From NCBI GenBank assembly GCA_963706385.1, contig OY970153.1, positions 1,240,001 to 1,304,000 of the forward strand: a DNA stretch of 64,000 nucleotides, written 5' to 3'. A program made the translations under genes and the position numbers. The notes below the pieces were generated by a model. It was given only the letters and a program-made list of their open reading frames with translations. It ran no database searches and was not told the origin of the DNA. Of the stretch, positions 53,154-62,132 are shown piece after piece. Every line of letters starts with the position of its first letter. Within the stretch, counting starts at the first letter, position 1. This stretch comes from Poindextera sp963706385. Lineage in GTDB: Bacteria; Pseudomonadota; Alphaproteobacteria; Caulobacterales; Caulobacteraceae.

Positions 53154-54860
53154 TTACCCCGCACGTCTGGCCTGCTGGGCCGGCGCCTTCGCCGCCATCC
53201 CCGGATCGCCCGGGCCCAGCGCCGCCAGCGCGGCCGGTTCGACGCGCCTCGCGCGTCCGTCCTGGTATTCGTAGACTTCCGCCGCGCTCGCCTTCAGCGC
53301 CTCGATCAGGAAGCGGTCCTGCGGTTTCTCCGACGCGGTCTTGGGAATCTCGCCGAGCACCTGGAGAAAGCTCGGAATGAAGTTGGCTTCGAGCTTGCGC
53401 CGGCAATCGGCGAAGATCGCGGACGGATCGAACCGGGTCCGATCGACGACGATCGCGGCGACGACCTCCTTCTCGCCCGGCGCGGCGTTGGCCATGGGGA
53501 GCCCATAGACATAGACGTCGGTGACCTGCGGACTCTCCGCCAGCGCGGCCTCGACGAAGCCGGGATTGATGAAGTCGCCGTTGCGCCGGATCCCGCCACC
53601 CTTGCGGTAGTCGAAGAACAGCCAGCCCTCGGCGTCGCGGTGACAGATGTCGCCGCTGCGCAGCCAGCCCCCCACGGTCTTCAGGTCCGACGCGGCGGGG
53701 TTGTTGAAATAGGTGACCACGGCCGCTTCTCCGGTGACCGGGCGGCTGATCAGTTCGCCGGGCGCGCCGGGCGGGCATTCATCGCCGGCCTCGTCGACGA
53801 TCTTCATCTCGAGATTGGGCGGCGGCTTGCCGAAGCTGCCGACCGGGCCGACGCCGATCGGCTTGAAGGCCATGCCGCCCTCGATCGCGCCGTAGGCCTC
53901 GAGCACCTTGACGTCGAAGCGGCGCTCGAAATTCTCCCAGATCGCCGCCGGCATCCCGGCGCTAAGCACGAAGCGCACCGGATTGTCGGCGTCGTCGGGC
54001 TTGACCGGCTCGCTGTAGATCGCCGTGGCCATGCCGCCCAGCAGGTTGAAGAAGGTGCAGCCGTGCTTGCGGGTGATGTCCCACAGACGCGATTTGGTGA
54101 ACTTGCGGCTGAACACCGCCCGCTGACCCTCGCGAAGGGCCGAGGCCAGGGTCATCAGCTGGGCGTTGCCATGGGTGAGGGAGAGCCCGGTGTAGGGTCG
54201 CTCGTCGCCCCCCAGGCCCAGCATCGCCGAAAGCATGGTCCCGGCGCCGTAACGGGCGTTGGCGAACACCACGCCCTTGGGATCGCCGGTGGTGCCCGAG
54301 GTGTAGATGATCTGCAGCGGATCGTCGGGGTCGCGCAGCCGCATGTCGACCCAGGCTTGCGAGCGATCGAGCACTTCGTTTAGGCTGACCGCGTCCGCGA
54401 CCTCGCCGGTGGCCAGCAGAGCGGGCTCGTCGCCGCTCTCGAGCACCCAGATCCAGTCCAGCGAGGGAACCTGGGCGCGGATTTCGTCCACCTGAGCCAG
54501 GCAGTAGTCGGCGCAGACCACGCCGCGGCAGCCCGAATTGTTCAGCGTATAGGCCAGCTTGCCGCCGCGGGTGCGCGGGTCGATCGGAACGAAGACCAAG
54601 CCGGCCAGCGAGGCGGCGATCATCAGCTCGATGAATTCGGGATGGTTGCGCAACAGGATGGCGAAGCGATCGCCGTAGGCCATGCCGCGCTCGATCAGCC
54701 CAGCGGCCAGCCGGTTGGCGTTGGCCCACAGTTCGGCGTAGGTGCGCACCTCGTCCGGCCCGGCGTCGCCGCGTTCGAAGGTCACCACGTCGAGATCGGG
54801 CCTGGTCTCCGCGCGGGCGGCGATCAGGTCGGCGAGAACCATTTCGTTGAGCGTGCGCAT
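53154..54860 (-). CDS. AMP-forming acyl-CoA synthetase/ligase
   Basis: A 568-residue member of the ANL superfamily that activates a carboxylic acid with ATP and CoA. The P-loop motif is IIYTSGTTGDPKGVV (about 190-204); other motifs are VLEAYGAIEGG, GWLRSGDICHRDAEGWLFF and the C-terminal GEIPKTASEKPQDR with the catalytic Lys. A Pro/Ala/Gln-rich tail ends the protein. In the operon it lies 9 nt after the thiolase gene and 17 nt before the nitroreductase gene. It probably performs the first step, giving the acyl-CoA on which the dehydrogenase and mutase act. Its pocket sequence does not reveal the acid to me. Confidence 0.94.
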   Translation of the reverse strand: MRTLNEMVLADLIAARAETRPDLDVVTFERGDAGPDEVRTYAELWANANRLAAGLIERGMAYGDRFAILLRNHPEFIELMIAASLAGLVFVPIDPRTRGGKLAYTLNNSGCRGVVCADYCLAQVDEIRAQVPSLDWIWVLESGDEPALLATGEVADAVSLNEVLDRSQAWVDMRLRDPDDPLQIIYTSGTTGDPKGVVFANARYGAGTMLSAMLGLGGDERPYTGLSLTHGNAQLMTLASALREGQRAVFSRKFTKSRLWDITRKHGCTFFNLLGGMATAIYSEPVKPDDADNPVRFVLSAGMPAAIWENFERRFDVKVLEAYGAIEGGMAFKPIGVGPVGSFGKPPPNLEMKIVDEAGDECPPGAPGELISRPVTGEAAVVTYFNNPAASDLKTVGGWLRSGDICHRDAEGWLFFDYRKGGGIRRNGDFINPGFVEAALAESPQVTDVYVYGLPMANAAPGEKEVVAAIVVDRTRFDPSAIFADCRRKLEANFIPSFLQVLGEIPKTASEKPQDRFLIEALKASAAEVYEYQDGRARRVEPAALAALGPGDPGMAAKAPAQQARRAG

Positions 54861-54869
54861 GGTCTCACC

Positions 54870-56105
54870 CTAGGCGCTGGTGAGGATGGTGACGCACATC
54901 GCGGCGGCGTCGGCGCCGATGCTGCCGCCGCCGTTGTGGCACAGGCCGACCTTTGCTCCCGCCACCTGGCGGGCGCCGGCGCGGCCTCGGATCTGCTCAG
55001 TGATCTCGACCACCTGGGCGATGCCGGTGGCGCCGATCGGATGGCCCTTGCGCAGCAGGCCGCCGGAGGTGCTGACCGGGATGCGCCCGCCGAGCCTAGT
55101 GGCGCCGGACGCGACAAGCGGGCCGCCCTCGCCCTTCGCGCACAGGCCAAGCGACTCGTAGCCCATCAGCTCCGCCGGGGCCGAGGCGTCGTGCAACTCG
55201 ACCAGGCTGAGGTCGTCGGGGCCCAGCCCGGCTTCCTCGTAGGCTTCGCGGCCGCAGACCTCGGACAGGCCCTCGCCGCCAGCGTCATGGTCCCAGCCCG
55301 ACCGCAGGACGCTGGAGGCCACTCGGACCGCGCCGGTCAGGCCAAGTTCGCGCAGCTTTCGCGCGCTGACGATCACCGCTGCCGCCGCGCCGTCGCCGAT
55401 CGGCGAACACATCGGCCGCGTCAGGGGCTCGGCGATGGTGGGTGCGGCCAGCACCTCCTCGACCGTCATCGCCTCGTGGAACTGGGCGTTCGGGTTGAGC
55501 GAGCCGTGGTAGGAATTCTTGGCCGAGATCATGGCGAAATGCTCGACCGTAGTGCCATGGCGTTGCATGTGGGCGCGCGCCGCCGCGGCGTAGATGTCCA
55601 TGAACATCGACCGGTTCTGACCTGTGCCGCCGGAGGCTTTCTGCGCCCCGCTCGCGGCGGCCGAGGCCTGCAGGCCTTCGATGATCGCCTGAAGCTGCTC
55701 GACGTCGACCGCGCCGGTGAAGGCGCCGAACACCTTGGCCTTGTCCTCGAAGTACATTTTCTCGACGCCGCAGGCGACGACGACGTCATAGACGCCGGCG
55801 CTGACCATGGCGCAGGCCTGGTTGAAGGCGGTGGAGGCGCTGGCGCAGGCGTTCTCCACATTGACCACCGGCAGGCCGCCCATGCCGATCCCGCGCAGCA
55901 CCACCTGGCCGCGGATGCATTCCTGCCCGGTCAGCACGCCGGCCGCAGCGTTCGACATCCAGGCGGCCTGGACATCCTGTTTCTCGATTCCGGCGTCCGC
56001 CAAGGCGGCCAGAACCGCTTCGCCGCCGATCGACTTCAACCCCCGGTCCATCATCCGGCCGAAGCGGGTCATGCCGACCCCGGCCACATAAGCCTCCATC
56101 TTCAT
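54870..56105 (-). CDS. Thiolase-family protein (SCP-x/acetyl-CoA acetyltransferase type)
   Basis: A 411-residue thiolase-fold protein. The nucleophile is Cys87 in NVENACASAS, the His of the second motif is in LVELHDASAP, and the GHPIGATG and CHNGGGSIGADAA motifs complete the active site. The arrangement (VELHDA plus NGGG) matches the SCP-x/lipid-transfer thiolase subgroup, which can cleave branched or bulky 3-oxoacyl-CoAs. It probably releases acetyl- or propionyl-CoA at the end of the pathway. It is second in the operon, 28 nt after the dehydrogenase gene and 9 nt before the ligase gene. Confidence 0.94.
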   Translation of the reverse strand: MKMEAYVAGVGMTRFGRMMDRGLKSIGGEAVLAALADAGIEKQDVQAAWMSNAAAGVLTGQECIRGQVVLRGIGMGGLPVVNVENACASASTAFNQACAMVSAGVYDVVVACGVEKMYFEDKAKVFGAFTGAVDVEQLQAIIEGLQASAAASGAQKASGGTGQNRSMFMDIYAAAARAHMQRHGTTVEHFAMISAKNSYHGSLNPNAQFHEAMTVEEVLAAPTIAEPLTRPMCSPIGDGAAAAVIVSARKLRELGLTGAVRVASSVLRSGWDHDAGGEGLSEVCGREAYEEAGLGPDDLSLVELHDASAPAELMGYESLGLCAKGEGGPLVASGATRLGGRIPVSTSGGLLRKGHPIGATGIAQVVEITEQIRGRAGARQVAGAKVGLCHNGGGSIGADAAAMCVTILTSA

Positions 56106-56133
56106 GTCCGGTCTCCCGTGGGGTGAAAGGTCC

Positions 56134-57339
56134 TCAGAACCGAGACGCCGCCAGCATGCCGAGCACCTCGTTGCAGCCGTCCTCGATCATCGAGATGCGC
56201 GCATCGCGGAAGATCTTCTCGATCGGGCAGTCGCGCGAGATGCCGGCGCCACCGAACACCTGGAACGCCTCGCTCGCCACCTCGAACGCCGTCTGGGTCG
56301 AGGTCACCTTGGAGGCGATCGCCAACTCCAGCAGCGGGGTTTCGCGCGCCGCGTTGATGCGCAGCACACGCTGGTTGAGCGCCCGCGCGGCCTCGACCTT
56401 CTGAAACATCTTGAACAGGCGCGAGCGCATGCTCTGGTGATTGAAGATCGCGACCCCGCCCTGCACCCGCGATTTGGAATATTCCACCGCCAGTTCGAGC
56501 GCGGCGCGCGCGCAGCCGACGAAGGTCGTGCCCATGCCGCCATTGGCCAGGCACAGCACCCAATCGGCCGCCCCTCGATACATCTGCGGCGGCACCACCA
56601 GGGAGTTGGCCGGAACCTTCAGCTCGTCGAAGAAGATTTCGCCCTGGTTCAAGGCGCGCTGGCCGATCTTTTCCGTCGGCTTGCCCCGGGTGACCCCGCC
56701 CTCGTTCAGCGGCACGACGAAGACGCCGTGACCAGTCTCGCCATCGCCCATGTCGACCGCGCAGAACAGGGCCGCGGCCTCGGCGATCGAACCGTTGGAG
56801 ACCCAGGCCGATTTCTGTCCCGAGATCACGAACTGATTGCCCACGCGCCGGGCCAGGCAGTTGGGCCGCTCGTCGCGGCCCTGGGGATGGCTGATCGCGC
56901 CGTCGAAATTGATCAGGTCGGAGCCGTGGTCGGGCTCGGTGATCGCCCAGCATCCCAAGGTTCCGGGCGGGAACCGCTCGATCAGGGCCGGATTGCCCGA
57001 CATCTGGGCCACCATGGTGGGAAAGCCCGCCACGCCGAGGCTGATCGCCAAGCCGGTGTCGCCCCAGCCCATCTCTTCGCCCACGATGTAGCGAATGCGC
57101 GCCTGCTCCTGCGGCGAGACATCGGGGTTCTCGTGGAACATGCCCAGTCCCAGATCGCGGTGCTTGTCGAACACGTCCCACAGGATGGATTCGCGGGCGA
57201 TGACGTCGCTGGCCGGCAGCTTGTCCAGGCTCTGACCCGCCGGACGCATCACGTCCCGGGCGAAGCGATGCGCCGCCTCCCAGGTAGCCCGTTCCGTTTC
57301 GGTGAATTCCGGATCCAGCTCGACCGCGAGCATCGCCAT
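56134..57339 (-). CDS. Acyl-CoA dehydrogenase, first gene of the B12-mutase operon
   Basis: A 401-residue acyl-CoA dehydrogenase. Motifs: LGCWAITEPDHGSDL for FAD, GQKSAWVSNGSIAEAAALF, FFDELKVPANSLV, and FQVFGGAGISRDCPIEKIFRDAR. The catalytic Glu seems conserved in MIEDGCNEVLG, though YEGT of classical enzymes is changed to IEDG. The start ATG has a strong RBS (GGGAGGAATTCGAA before it). The 436-base region upstream should carry the operon promoter. It would oxidise the CoA thioester produced by the ligase, before or after the mutase step. Confidence 0.94.
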   Translation of the reverse strand: MAMLAVELDPEFTETERATWEAAHRFARDVMRPAGQSLDKLPASDVIARESILWDVFDKHRDLGLGMFHENPDVSPQEQARIRYIVGEEMGWGDTGLAISLGVAGFPTMVAQMSGNPALIERFPPGTLGCWAITEPDHGSDLINFDGAISHPQGRDERPNCLARRVGNQFVISGQKSAWVSNGSIAEAAALFCAVDMGDGETGHGVFVVPLNEGGVTRGKPTEKIGQRALNQGEIFFDELKVPANSLVVPPQMYRGAADWVLCLANGGMGTTFVGCARAALELAVEYSKSRVQGGVAIFNHQSMRSRLFKMFQKVEAARALNQRVLRINAARETPLLELAIASKVTSTQTAFEVASEAFQVFGGAGISRDCPIEKIFRDARISMIEDGCNEVLGMLAASRF

Positions 57340-57775
57340 TTCGAATTCCTCCCTATGGTCACGCCATCACACGCCCGCTCGTCGTTATTTTAGCTCGACA
57401 TCTTCCGTTCGATTTTTGCTTATATGCACACGGACGATAGGCGCGATTTTCGCGGGTTATATGGCGTTTAGTTGATCGTTTCGTCGCTCTCACCTCTAGG
57501 CGTTGGCTTTCATTGGTGTGATCGATGGTGGGAATGCTATGGGCGGGTTACGCGCACAGCATTGCTCCAAATCAAGGGCGCCGTCCGAATTGTCGGGCTG
57601 GTTCGAATACTAGGACCGTTGACTCAACCCCTGTCGCCCGCGCGCGGCCGACAGGGGCGATGGGTCGCGTGCCGACCGGCTAGGTTGCTTTGCCAAGACT
57701 CATGGGCGGGACGCGAACCGTCGTCGCGGTCGACTGGACGGGGCCGGCGCGGTCATCCGCGGATGGCGATCCAGG
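57340..57775. other. Intergenic region upstream of the B12-mutase operon
   Basis: 436 bases without a convincing gene. The part next to the operon (57370-57470) is AT-rich. It has TATAAG- and TAAAAT-like boxes on the minus strand and a 13-base inverted repeat, CGCGATTTTCGCG, at 57442-57454; no clear -35 element is seen. The half nearer 57775 carries the inverted repeats listed separately. Plus-strand frames here are not protein-like. Confidence 0.4.
57618..57657. repeat. Palindrome GTTGACTCAAC followed by a 9-bp hairpin
   Basis: An 11-base palindrome (57618-57628) abuts a perfect 9-bp stem, CCCCTGTCG at 57628-57636 with CGACAGGGG at 57649-57657, and a 12-base loop. It lies 118 bases past the aldo/keto reductase stop on the minus strand. 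It could be a terminator or an operator pair. Confidence 0.4.
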
Positions 57776-58771
57776 TCAGTGCTTCTCGCTATCCAGGACG
57801 GCCATCTGCGCGGCGGGATAACGATCGCCCGCCGCCGCGCCCTTCGGGACGGTCTGCTCGATGGTGGCCAGGTCGTCCGCGCTCAGGCCGACGTCCAGCG
57901 CGCCGACCGCTTCGCTCAGGCGCGTGCGGGTCCTGGCGCCGATCAGCGGGATGATGTCGTCGCCCCGCGCGGCGACCCAGGCGATCGCCATTTGCGCGAC
58001 GCTGACGTCCCGCGCCGCGGCGAGGGAGCGAAGCGCCTCGACCAGAGCCAGATTGTGCTCGACGTTGCCCGCCTGAAAGCGCGGACTGTGGGCCCGGAAG
58101 TCGCCGGGCGTGACCGCATCCCGGTTCCAGTGGCCGCTGATCAGGCCGCGTGAGAGCACGCCATAGGCGGTGACGCCGACGCCAAGAGCGCGGACGGCGG
58201 GCAGAATATCGTCCTCGATCCCGCGCGAGATCAGCGAATACTCGATCTGCAGGTCGCAGACCGGGTGAACCGCGGCGGCGCGTCGGAGGGTCTGGGCGCC
58301 GACCTCGGACAGGCCGATGTGACGGACATAGCCGGCTTTCACCATGTCGGCGATCGCGCCCACCGTCTCTTCGATGGGCACCCGCGGATCGAGCCGCGCG
58401 GGACGATAGATGTCGATGTGGTCGAGACCGAGCCGCTGCAAGGTATAGGCGAGGAAGTTCTTCATCGCCTCCGGCCGCGCGTCATAGCCCGACCATTGCC
58501 CGTCCGGCCCGCGCAACGCCCCGAACTTGACGCTGACCACGAAGCGATCGCGCGGGACGCCCTTCAGCGCCTCGCCGATCAGCATCTCGTTGTGGCCCAT
58601 GCCATAGAAATCGCCGGTGTCGACGAGGTTGATCCCGGCGTCGAGCGCGGCGTGGATGGTGGCGACGCCCTCGCTTCGATCCGCCGGTCCGTACATGCCC
58701 GACATGGCCATGCAGCCAAGGCCGAGGATGGAAACCAGGGGACCGTCCCTTCCGAGTTGGCGTCGCCGCAT
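57776..58771 (-). CDS. Aldo/keto reductase
   Basis: A 331-residue NADPH-dependent TIM-barrel reductase. Catalytic Asp and Tyr are in NLVDTGDFYGMGHNE and Lys in VVSVKFGALR. The usual His (YxxHR) is replaced: HIDIYRPARLDP, a variant shared by a known AKR subgroup. The cofactor end shows IPLIGARTRTRLSEA. The start at 58771 (MRRRQLG) is chosen because GGAGG lies 8 nt upstream of it, although two earlier ATGs are in frame. It follows the ThDP-enzyme gene by 59 nt on the same strand and may reduce the aldehyde produced there; that link is inference. Confidence 0.92.
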   Translation of the reverse strand: MRRRQLGRDGPLVSILGLGCMAMSGMYGPADRSEGVATIHAALDAGINLVDTGDFYGMGHNEMLIGEALKGVPRDRFVVSVKFGALRGPDGQWSGYDARPEAMKNFLAYTLQRLGLDHIDIYRPARLDPRVPIEETVGAIADMVKAGYVRHIGLSEVGAQTLRRAAAVHPVCDLQIEYSLISRGIEDDILPAVRALGVGVTAYGVLSRGLISGHWNRDAVTPGDFRAHSPRFQAGNVEHNLALVEALRSLAAARDVSVAQMAIAWVAARGDDIIPLIGARTRTRLSEAVGALDVGLSADDLATIEQTVPKGAAAGDRYPAAQMAVLDSEKH

Positions 58772-58830
58772 CTCCATCTCCTCCATGGGCGCGCCCAGCT
58801 CCGGAACCCTTCGGACCGGGAGGACAGAGC

Positions 58831-60561
58831 CTAACCCGCCATGTTGTAGCCGTGCATGACGACCCCGCCCCATAACTGGGGGTCCATCGGGTGCGGCGTG
58901 AAATCGGTGATGACGTTGAGCAAGGTCGGCTTGCCGGACTTGATCGCCCGATCCAGCGCCGGCGCCAGTTCCTCCACCCGGTCCACCCGCTCGCCGCGGC
59001 AGCCGAAGCCCTCGGCGACACGGACGAAATCGACGTCGGTCAACTGGGTTCCCAGGTTCTTATTCTTGAAAACCTCGTCCTGATAGGGGCGATAGCAGCC
59101 CCAGTGACTGTCGTTCATGACGATCAGCACGGTGGCGACGCCGTAGCGCGCCGCGGTCTCCAACTCCTGGATGGTCAACCCGGCGCCGCCGTCGCCGGTG
59201 ACGGCGATGACCGTCTTGTCCGGACAGACCATCTTCGCGGCGATCGAGGACGGCAGGCCAAAGCCCATGTGGCCCATGCCGGCGCTGTGGGCCAGATGGC
59301 GGGTGTGGCACGGCCGCAGATAGGTCATTTCCCAGGAAGAAGCCTGGCCGCCGTCCATGCACAGGATGGCGTCCTTGGGGATGACCCGCGCCAGTTCGCG
59401 CATATAGGCCGCCGTATTGACGATGCTGGTGCCTTCCGTGGTGACCGCGTCGGCGATGGCGTCGACCTCGGCGCGATAGGCCCGCTGCACGCTCGTTAGG
59501 GTCGCGACCCAGTCGCGGTCCAGGGCGGCGCCGGGTTGCGCGGCCAGCGCGGCGTCCAGCAATTTCAAGGTTTCCCGCGCGTCGCCGACCAGGCCCGTGG
59601 TGATCGGCGCGTTCTTCCCCAGCATGGTGTCGTCGATGTCGATCTGGATGATCTTCTGGCCCGCCGGCACCGGGCAGGTGGGCGGCTTGTGGATCGGCAC
59701 CCAGCTCGAGAACTTGCAGCCGACGGCGAGGATCACATCGGCTTCCCGGCAGGCCTTGACCACCGCCCCGCCGCCGAACCAGCCGGGGCTGCCGATGTCA
59801 TGCGGGCTGCCCGGCTCGCTGATCCCGTTGCCCTTGGGCGTGGTGAAGAAGGGCGCGCCCGTCCGGCGGACCAGCGCGCGGAAAGCCTCCGTCGCGTCCG
59901 ACCGCGACACGCCGCCGCCGGCCAGCAGCAGCGGCCGCTTGGCTTCGCGCAGCGCCTTGGCGACGGCCTCGATATCGGCCTGGGTCGGCGTCGGCCGCGA
60001 TGGGGTCAGGATCGGAATGCTGTCGAGGTCGTAGGTGCAGGGCTGGCTGCCGATATCGCACGGGACGTCCAGGTGCACCGGTCCGGGCCGTCCCGATCGG
60101 GCGATGTAGATCGCCCGCTCGAACAGTTCCGGCGCCCGCTCCGGAGTGCGGATCTGGGCGCTCCATTTGGTGATCGGCCGGAACAGCGCGAGATGGTCCG
60201 AACGCTGCAGCACGTCGCGGTCGGGATCGAGCATGTTGAGCTGGTTGTTCGGGGTCAGCACCAGCATGGGGACATTGTCCTGCCAGGCGGCGGCCACGCC
60301 GGGGACCAGATTGGTCGCGCCGGGGCCGACGGTGCCGAAACAGACCGCCATCTCGCCGGTCACCAAATGGGCGGCGTGCGCCATATGGCCCGCGGCCTCC
60401 TCGTGCCGCGTCGTCGCATAGGTGAAATACTGATCCTTGCTGGTCCCGTTCATGAACAGCGCGAACTGGGCCGCCGGCAGCCCGAAGACATGGCGGACCC
60501 CGTGTTTCTTGAGGATTTCGACGAGCACGCCAACCACGGTGCCGCTCACCACATTGCTCAT
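58831..60561 (-). CDS. Acetolactate synthase-like ThDP enzyme
   Basis: A 576-residue three-domain ThDP enzyme: N-terminal Pyr domain with Glu in TTRHEEAAGHMA, central TH3 domain (KRPLLLAGGGVSRSDA), and PP domain with the ThDP motif VTGDGGAGLTIQELETA and NDSHWGCY. The family spans acetolactate synthase, glyoxylate carboligase, sulfoacetaldehyde acetyltransferase and decarboxylases. It lacks the His motif of benzoylformate decarboxylase, so it is not a paralogue of the 48-kb enzyme. Reaction unknown. The ATG at 60561 is supported by the family N-terminus; the open frame continues upstream without family sequence. It is divergent from pobA. Confidence 0.9.
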   Translation of the reverse strand: MSNVVSGTVVGVLVEILKKHGVRHVFGLPAAQFALFMNGTSKDQYFTYATTRHEEAAGHMAHAAHLVTGEMAVCFGTVGPGATNLVPGVAAAWQDNVPMLVLTPNNQLNMLDPDRDVLQRSDHLALFRPITKWSAQIRTPERAPELFERAIYIARSGRPGPVHLDVPCDIGSQPCTYDLDSIPILTPSRPTPTQADIEAVAKALREAKRPLLLAGGGVSRSDATEAFRALVRRTGAPFFTTPKGNGISEPGSPHDIGSPGWFGGGAVVKACREADVILAVGCKFSSWVPIHKPPTCPVPAGQKIIQIDIDDTMLGKNAPITTGLVGDARETLKLLDAALAAQPGAALDRDWVATLTSVQRAYRAEVDAIADAVTTEGTSIVNTAAYMRELARVIPKDAILCMDGGQASSWEMTYLRPCHTRHLAHSAGMGHMGFGLPSSIAAKMVCPDKTVIAVTGDGGAGLTIQELETAARYGVATVLIVMNDSHWGCYRPYQDEVFKNKNLGTQLTDVDFVRVAEGFGCRGERVDRVEELAPALDRAIKSGKPTLLNVITDFTPHPMDPQLWGGVVMHGYNMAG

Positions 60562-60847
60562 GCTCACGCGCCTTTCGGGGTCGATTCCTGGGGTGTGTTT
60601 CTCGTTGGGCGGAGACCGTCCATCGCCCGTGATGGATAGGCCATCATGGGGGTCCAGGTCCAGCATACACCGGCCGGCGGCGCCTGTTTCCACAGGGCCG
60701 GCCGACCGCCGATCCTCGCAGGACCGGAGGGTCGGAAACCCACATTTGTCGATCGATCGTCGATCATCATCGGTCTGGCGTGATATAGGCTCGCGCCGCC
60801 GCCGTCCGCGCTTGCGACAATCCGAGCGGCACGGGGGGGGCAACACG
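60562..60847. promoter_or_regulatory. Divergent promoter region between the ThDP gene and pobA
   Basis: A 286-base divergent intergenic region. It holds the 10-bp palindrome CGATCGATCG at 60750-60759, a TATAGG box at about 60784, and a run of eight G at 60833-60840 just before the inferred pobA start. The palindrome is a candidate operator. No regulator gene of the PobR type is adjacent. Confidence 0.35.
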
Positions 60848-62035
60848 ATTCGCACTCAGATCACCATCATTGGCGCCGGCCCGGCCGGGATGTTCCTGGC
60901 GCACCTGCTGCGGCGGGAAGGCCTGGACGTCCTGGTGCTGGAACGGCGTGACCGCGACTATGTCGAGGGCCGCGTGCGCGCCGGCGTGCTGGAGCAGATC
61001 GCCGTCGACACGATGGACCAGCTCGGCCTGGGCGGACGCATGCGGCGCGAGGGCCTGATTCACGCGGGCGTGAACCTGGTGCATGACGACGAGATGTTCC
61101 GCATCGACCTGCGGGCGCTGACCGGCTCGACGGTGACGGTCTACGGCCAGCAGGAAGTGATGAAGGACCTGTTCGACGCCGCGGCCGAGCGAGACGTGCC
61201 GATCGTATTCGACGCCGAGGACCTGCGGATTCACGATCTGGAGAGCGAGCGGCCGTTCGTCATCTGGCGCAAGGACGGCGCCGAGCACCGCGTCGATTGC
61301 GTCTTTGTCGCCGGCTGCGACGGATTCCACGGGGTAAGCCGCGGCTGCATTCCAGAGCCGACGCTGCGCTGCTTCGAACGGGTCTATCCGTTCGGCTGGC
61401 TGGGCATTCTGGCGGAGGTCCCGCCGGCGAACCACGAGCTGATCTATTGCAATCACGAGCGCGGTTTCGCCCTGGCCAGCATGCGCTCGCCGACCCGCAG
61501 CCGCTACTACCTCCAATGCGCGCTCGACGAGCGCATCGAGGACTGGTCCGATGACCGGTTCTGGGACGAGCTCTGCCTTCGGCTGGGACCGAAGGCGGCG
61601 GCGGGGGTGGCGCGCGGTCCCTCGTTCGAGAAGAGCATCGCCCCGTTGCGCAGCTTCGTCGCCGAGCCGATGCGTCATGGGCGGCTGTTCCTGGCCGGCG
61701 ACGCCGCGCACATCGTTCCGCCGACCGGCGCGAAGGGACTGAACCTGGCGGTTTCGGACGTGCTGCTGCTGTCGCGGGCGTTCGCGGAGTATTTCGCCGA
61801 GCGCTCGAGCGCCGGCATCGACCATTATTCAGCCCGCGCCCTGGCACGGGTTTGGAAGGCCGAGCGGTTCTCCTGGTGGTTCACCGGGCTCACCCATCGC
61901 TTTCCCAGCGCCGATCCGCTGGAGCGGCGCCTGCAGGTGGCGGAGCTGGACTATCTTCGCCGCTCCACGGCCGCCCAAACCAGTTTGGCGGAAAATTACG
62001 TCGGACTGCCGCTTGAGTGGACCGAGCGGGGCTAG
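60848..62035 (+). CDS. pobA: 4-Hydroxybenzoate 3-monooxygenase PobA (unusual start codon)
   Basis: A 395-residue flavoprotein hydroxylase converting 4-hydroxybenzoate to protocatechuate with NADPH and O2. FAD motifs are IIGAGPAGMFLAHLL near the N-terminus and GRLFLAGDAAHIVPPTGAKG; the middle DG motif is FVAGCDGFHG; substrate-side YYLQC is present. The Pseudomonas enzyme has 394 residues and starts MRTQ. Here the aligned codon is ATT (IRTQITIIGAG), 7 nt after a run of eight G that could act as RBS. There is no ATG, GTG or TTG at the expected place; the nearest in-frame start is TTG at 60812. Either ATT is used, or a base error hides the start. The ligA gene follows after 97 bases. Confidence 0.9.
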   Translation: MRTQITIIGAGPAGMFLAHLLRREGLDVLVLERRDRDYVEGRVRAGVLEQIAVDTMDQLGLGGRMRREGLIHAGVNLVHDDEMFRIDLRALTGSTVTVYGQQEVMKDLFDAAAERDVPIVFDAEDLRIHDLESERPFVIWRKDGAEHRVDCVFVAGCDGFHGVSRGCIPEPTLRCFERVYPFGWLGILAEVPPANHELIYCNHERGFALASMRSPTRSRYYLQCALDERIEDWSDDRFWDELCLRLGPKAAAGVARGPSFEKSIAPLRSFVAEPMRHGRLFLAGDAAHIVPPTGAKGLNLAVSDVLLLSRAFAEYFAERSSAGIDHYSARALARVWKAERFSWWFTGLTHRFPSADPLERRLQVAELDYLRRSTAAQTSLAENYVGLPLEWTERG

Positions 62036-62132
62036 ACGCGCGGCCAAATCGCCACGGACTTAATGCAAGTCAATGCGCGGCCGGTGCGTTGCAGCGATTG
62101 CTATGTGACAGAACCATCCGGAGGGGGCGCGC

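Noticed and set aside
57594..57612. GGTTCGAAT resembling a tRNA T-loop
   Set aside because: The flanking five bases do not pair and no cloverleaf is possible.
57472..57954. A 160-residue plus-strand frame in the mutase-operon upstream gap
   Set aside because: It overlaps the end of the aldo/keto reductase gene and has no protein-like features.
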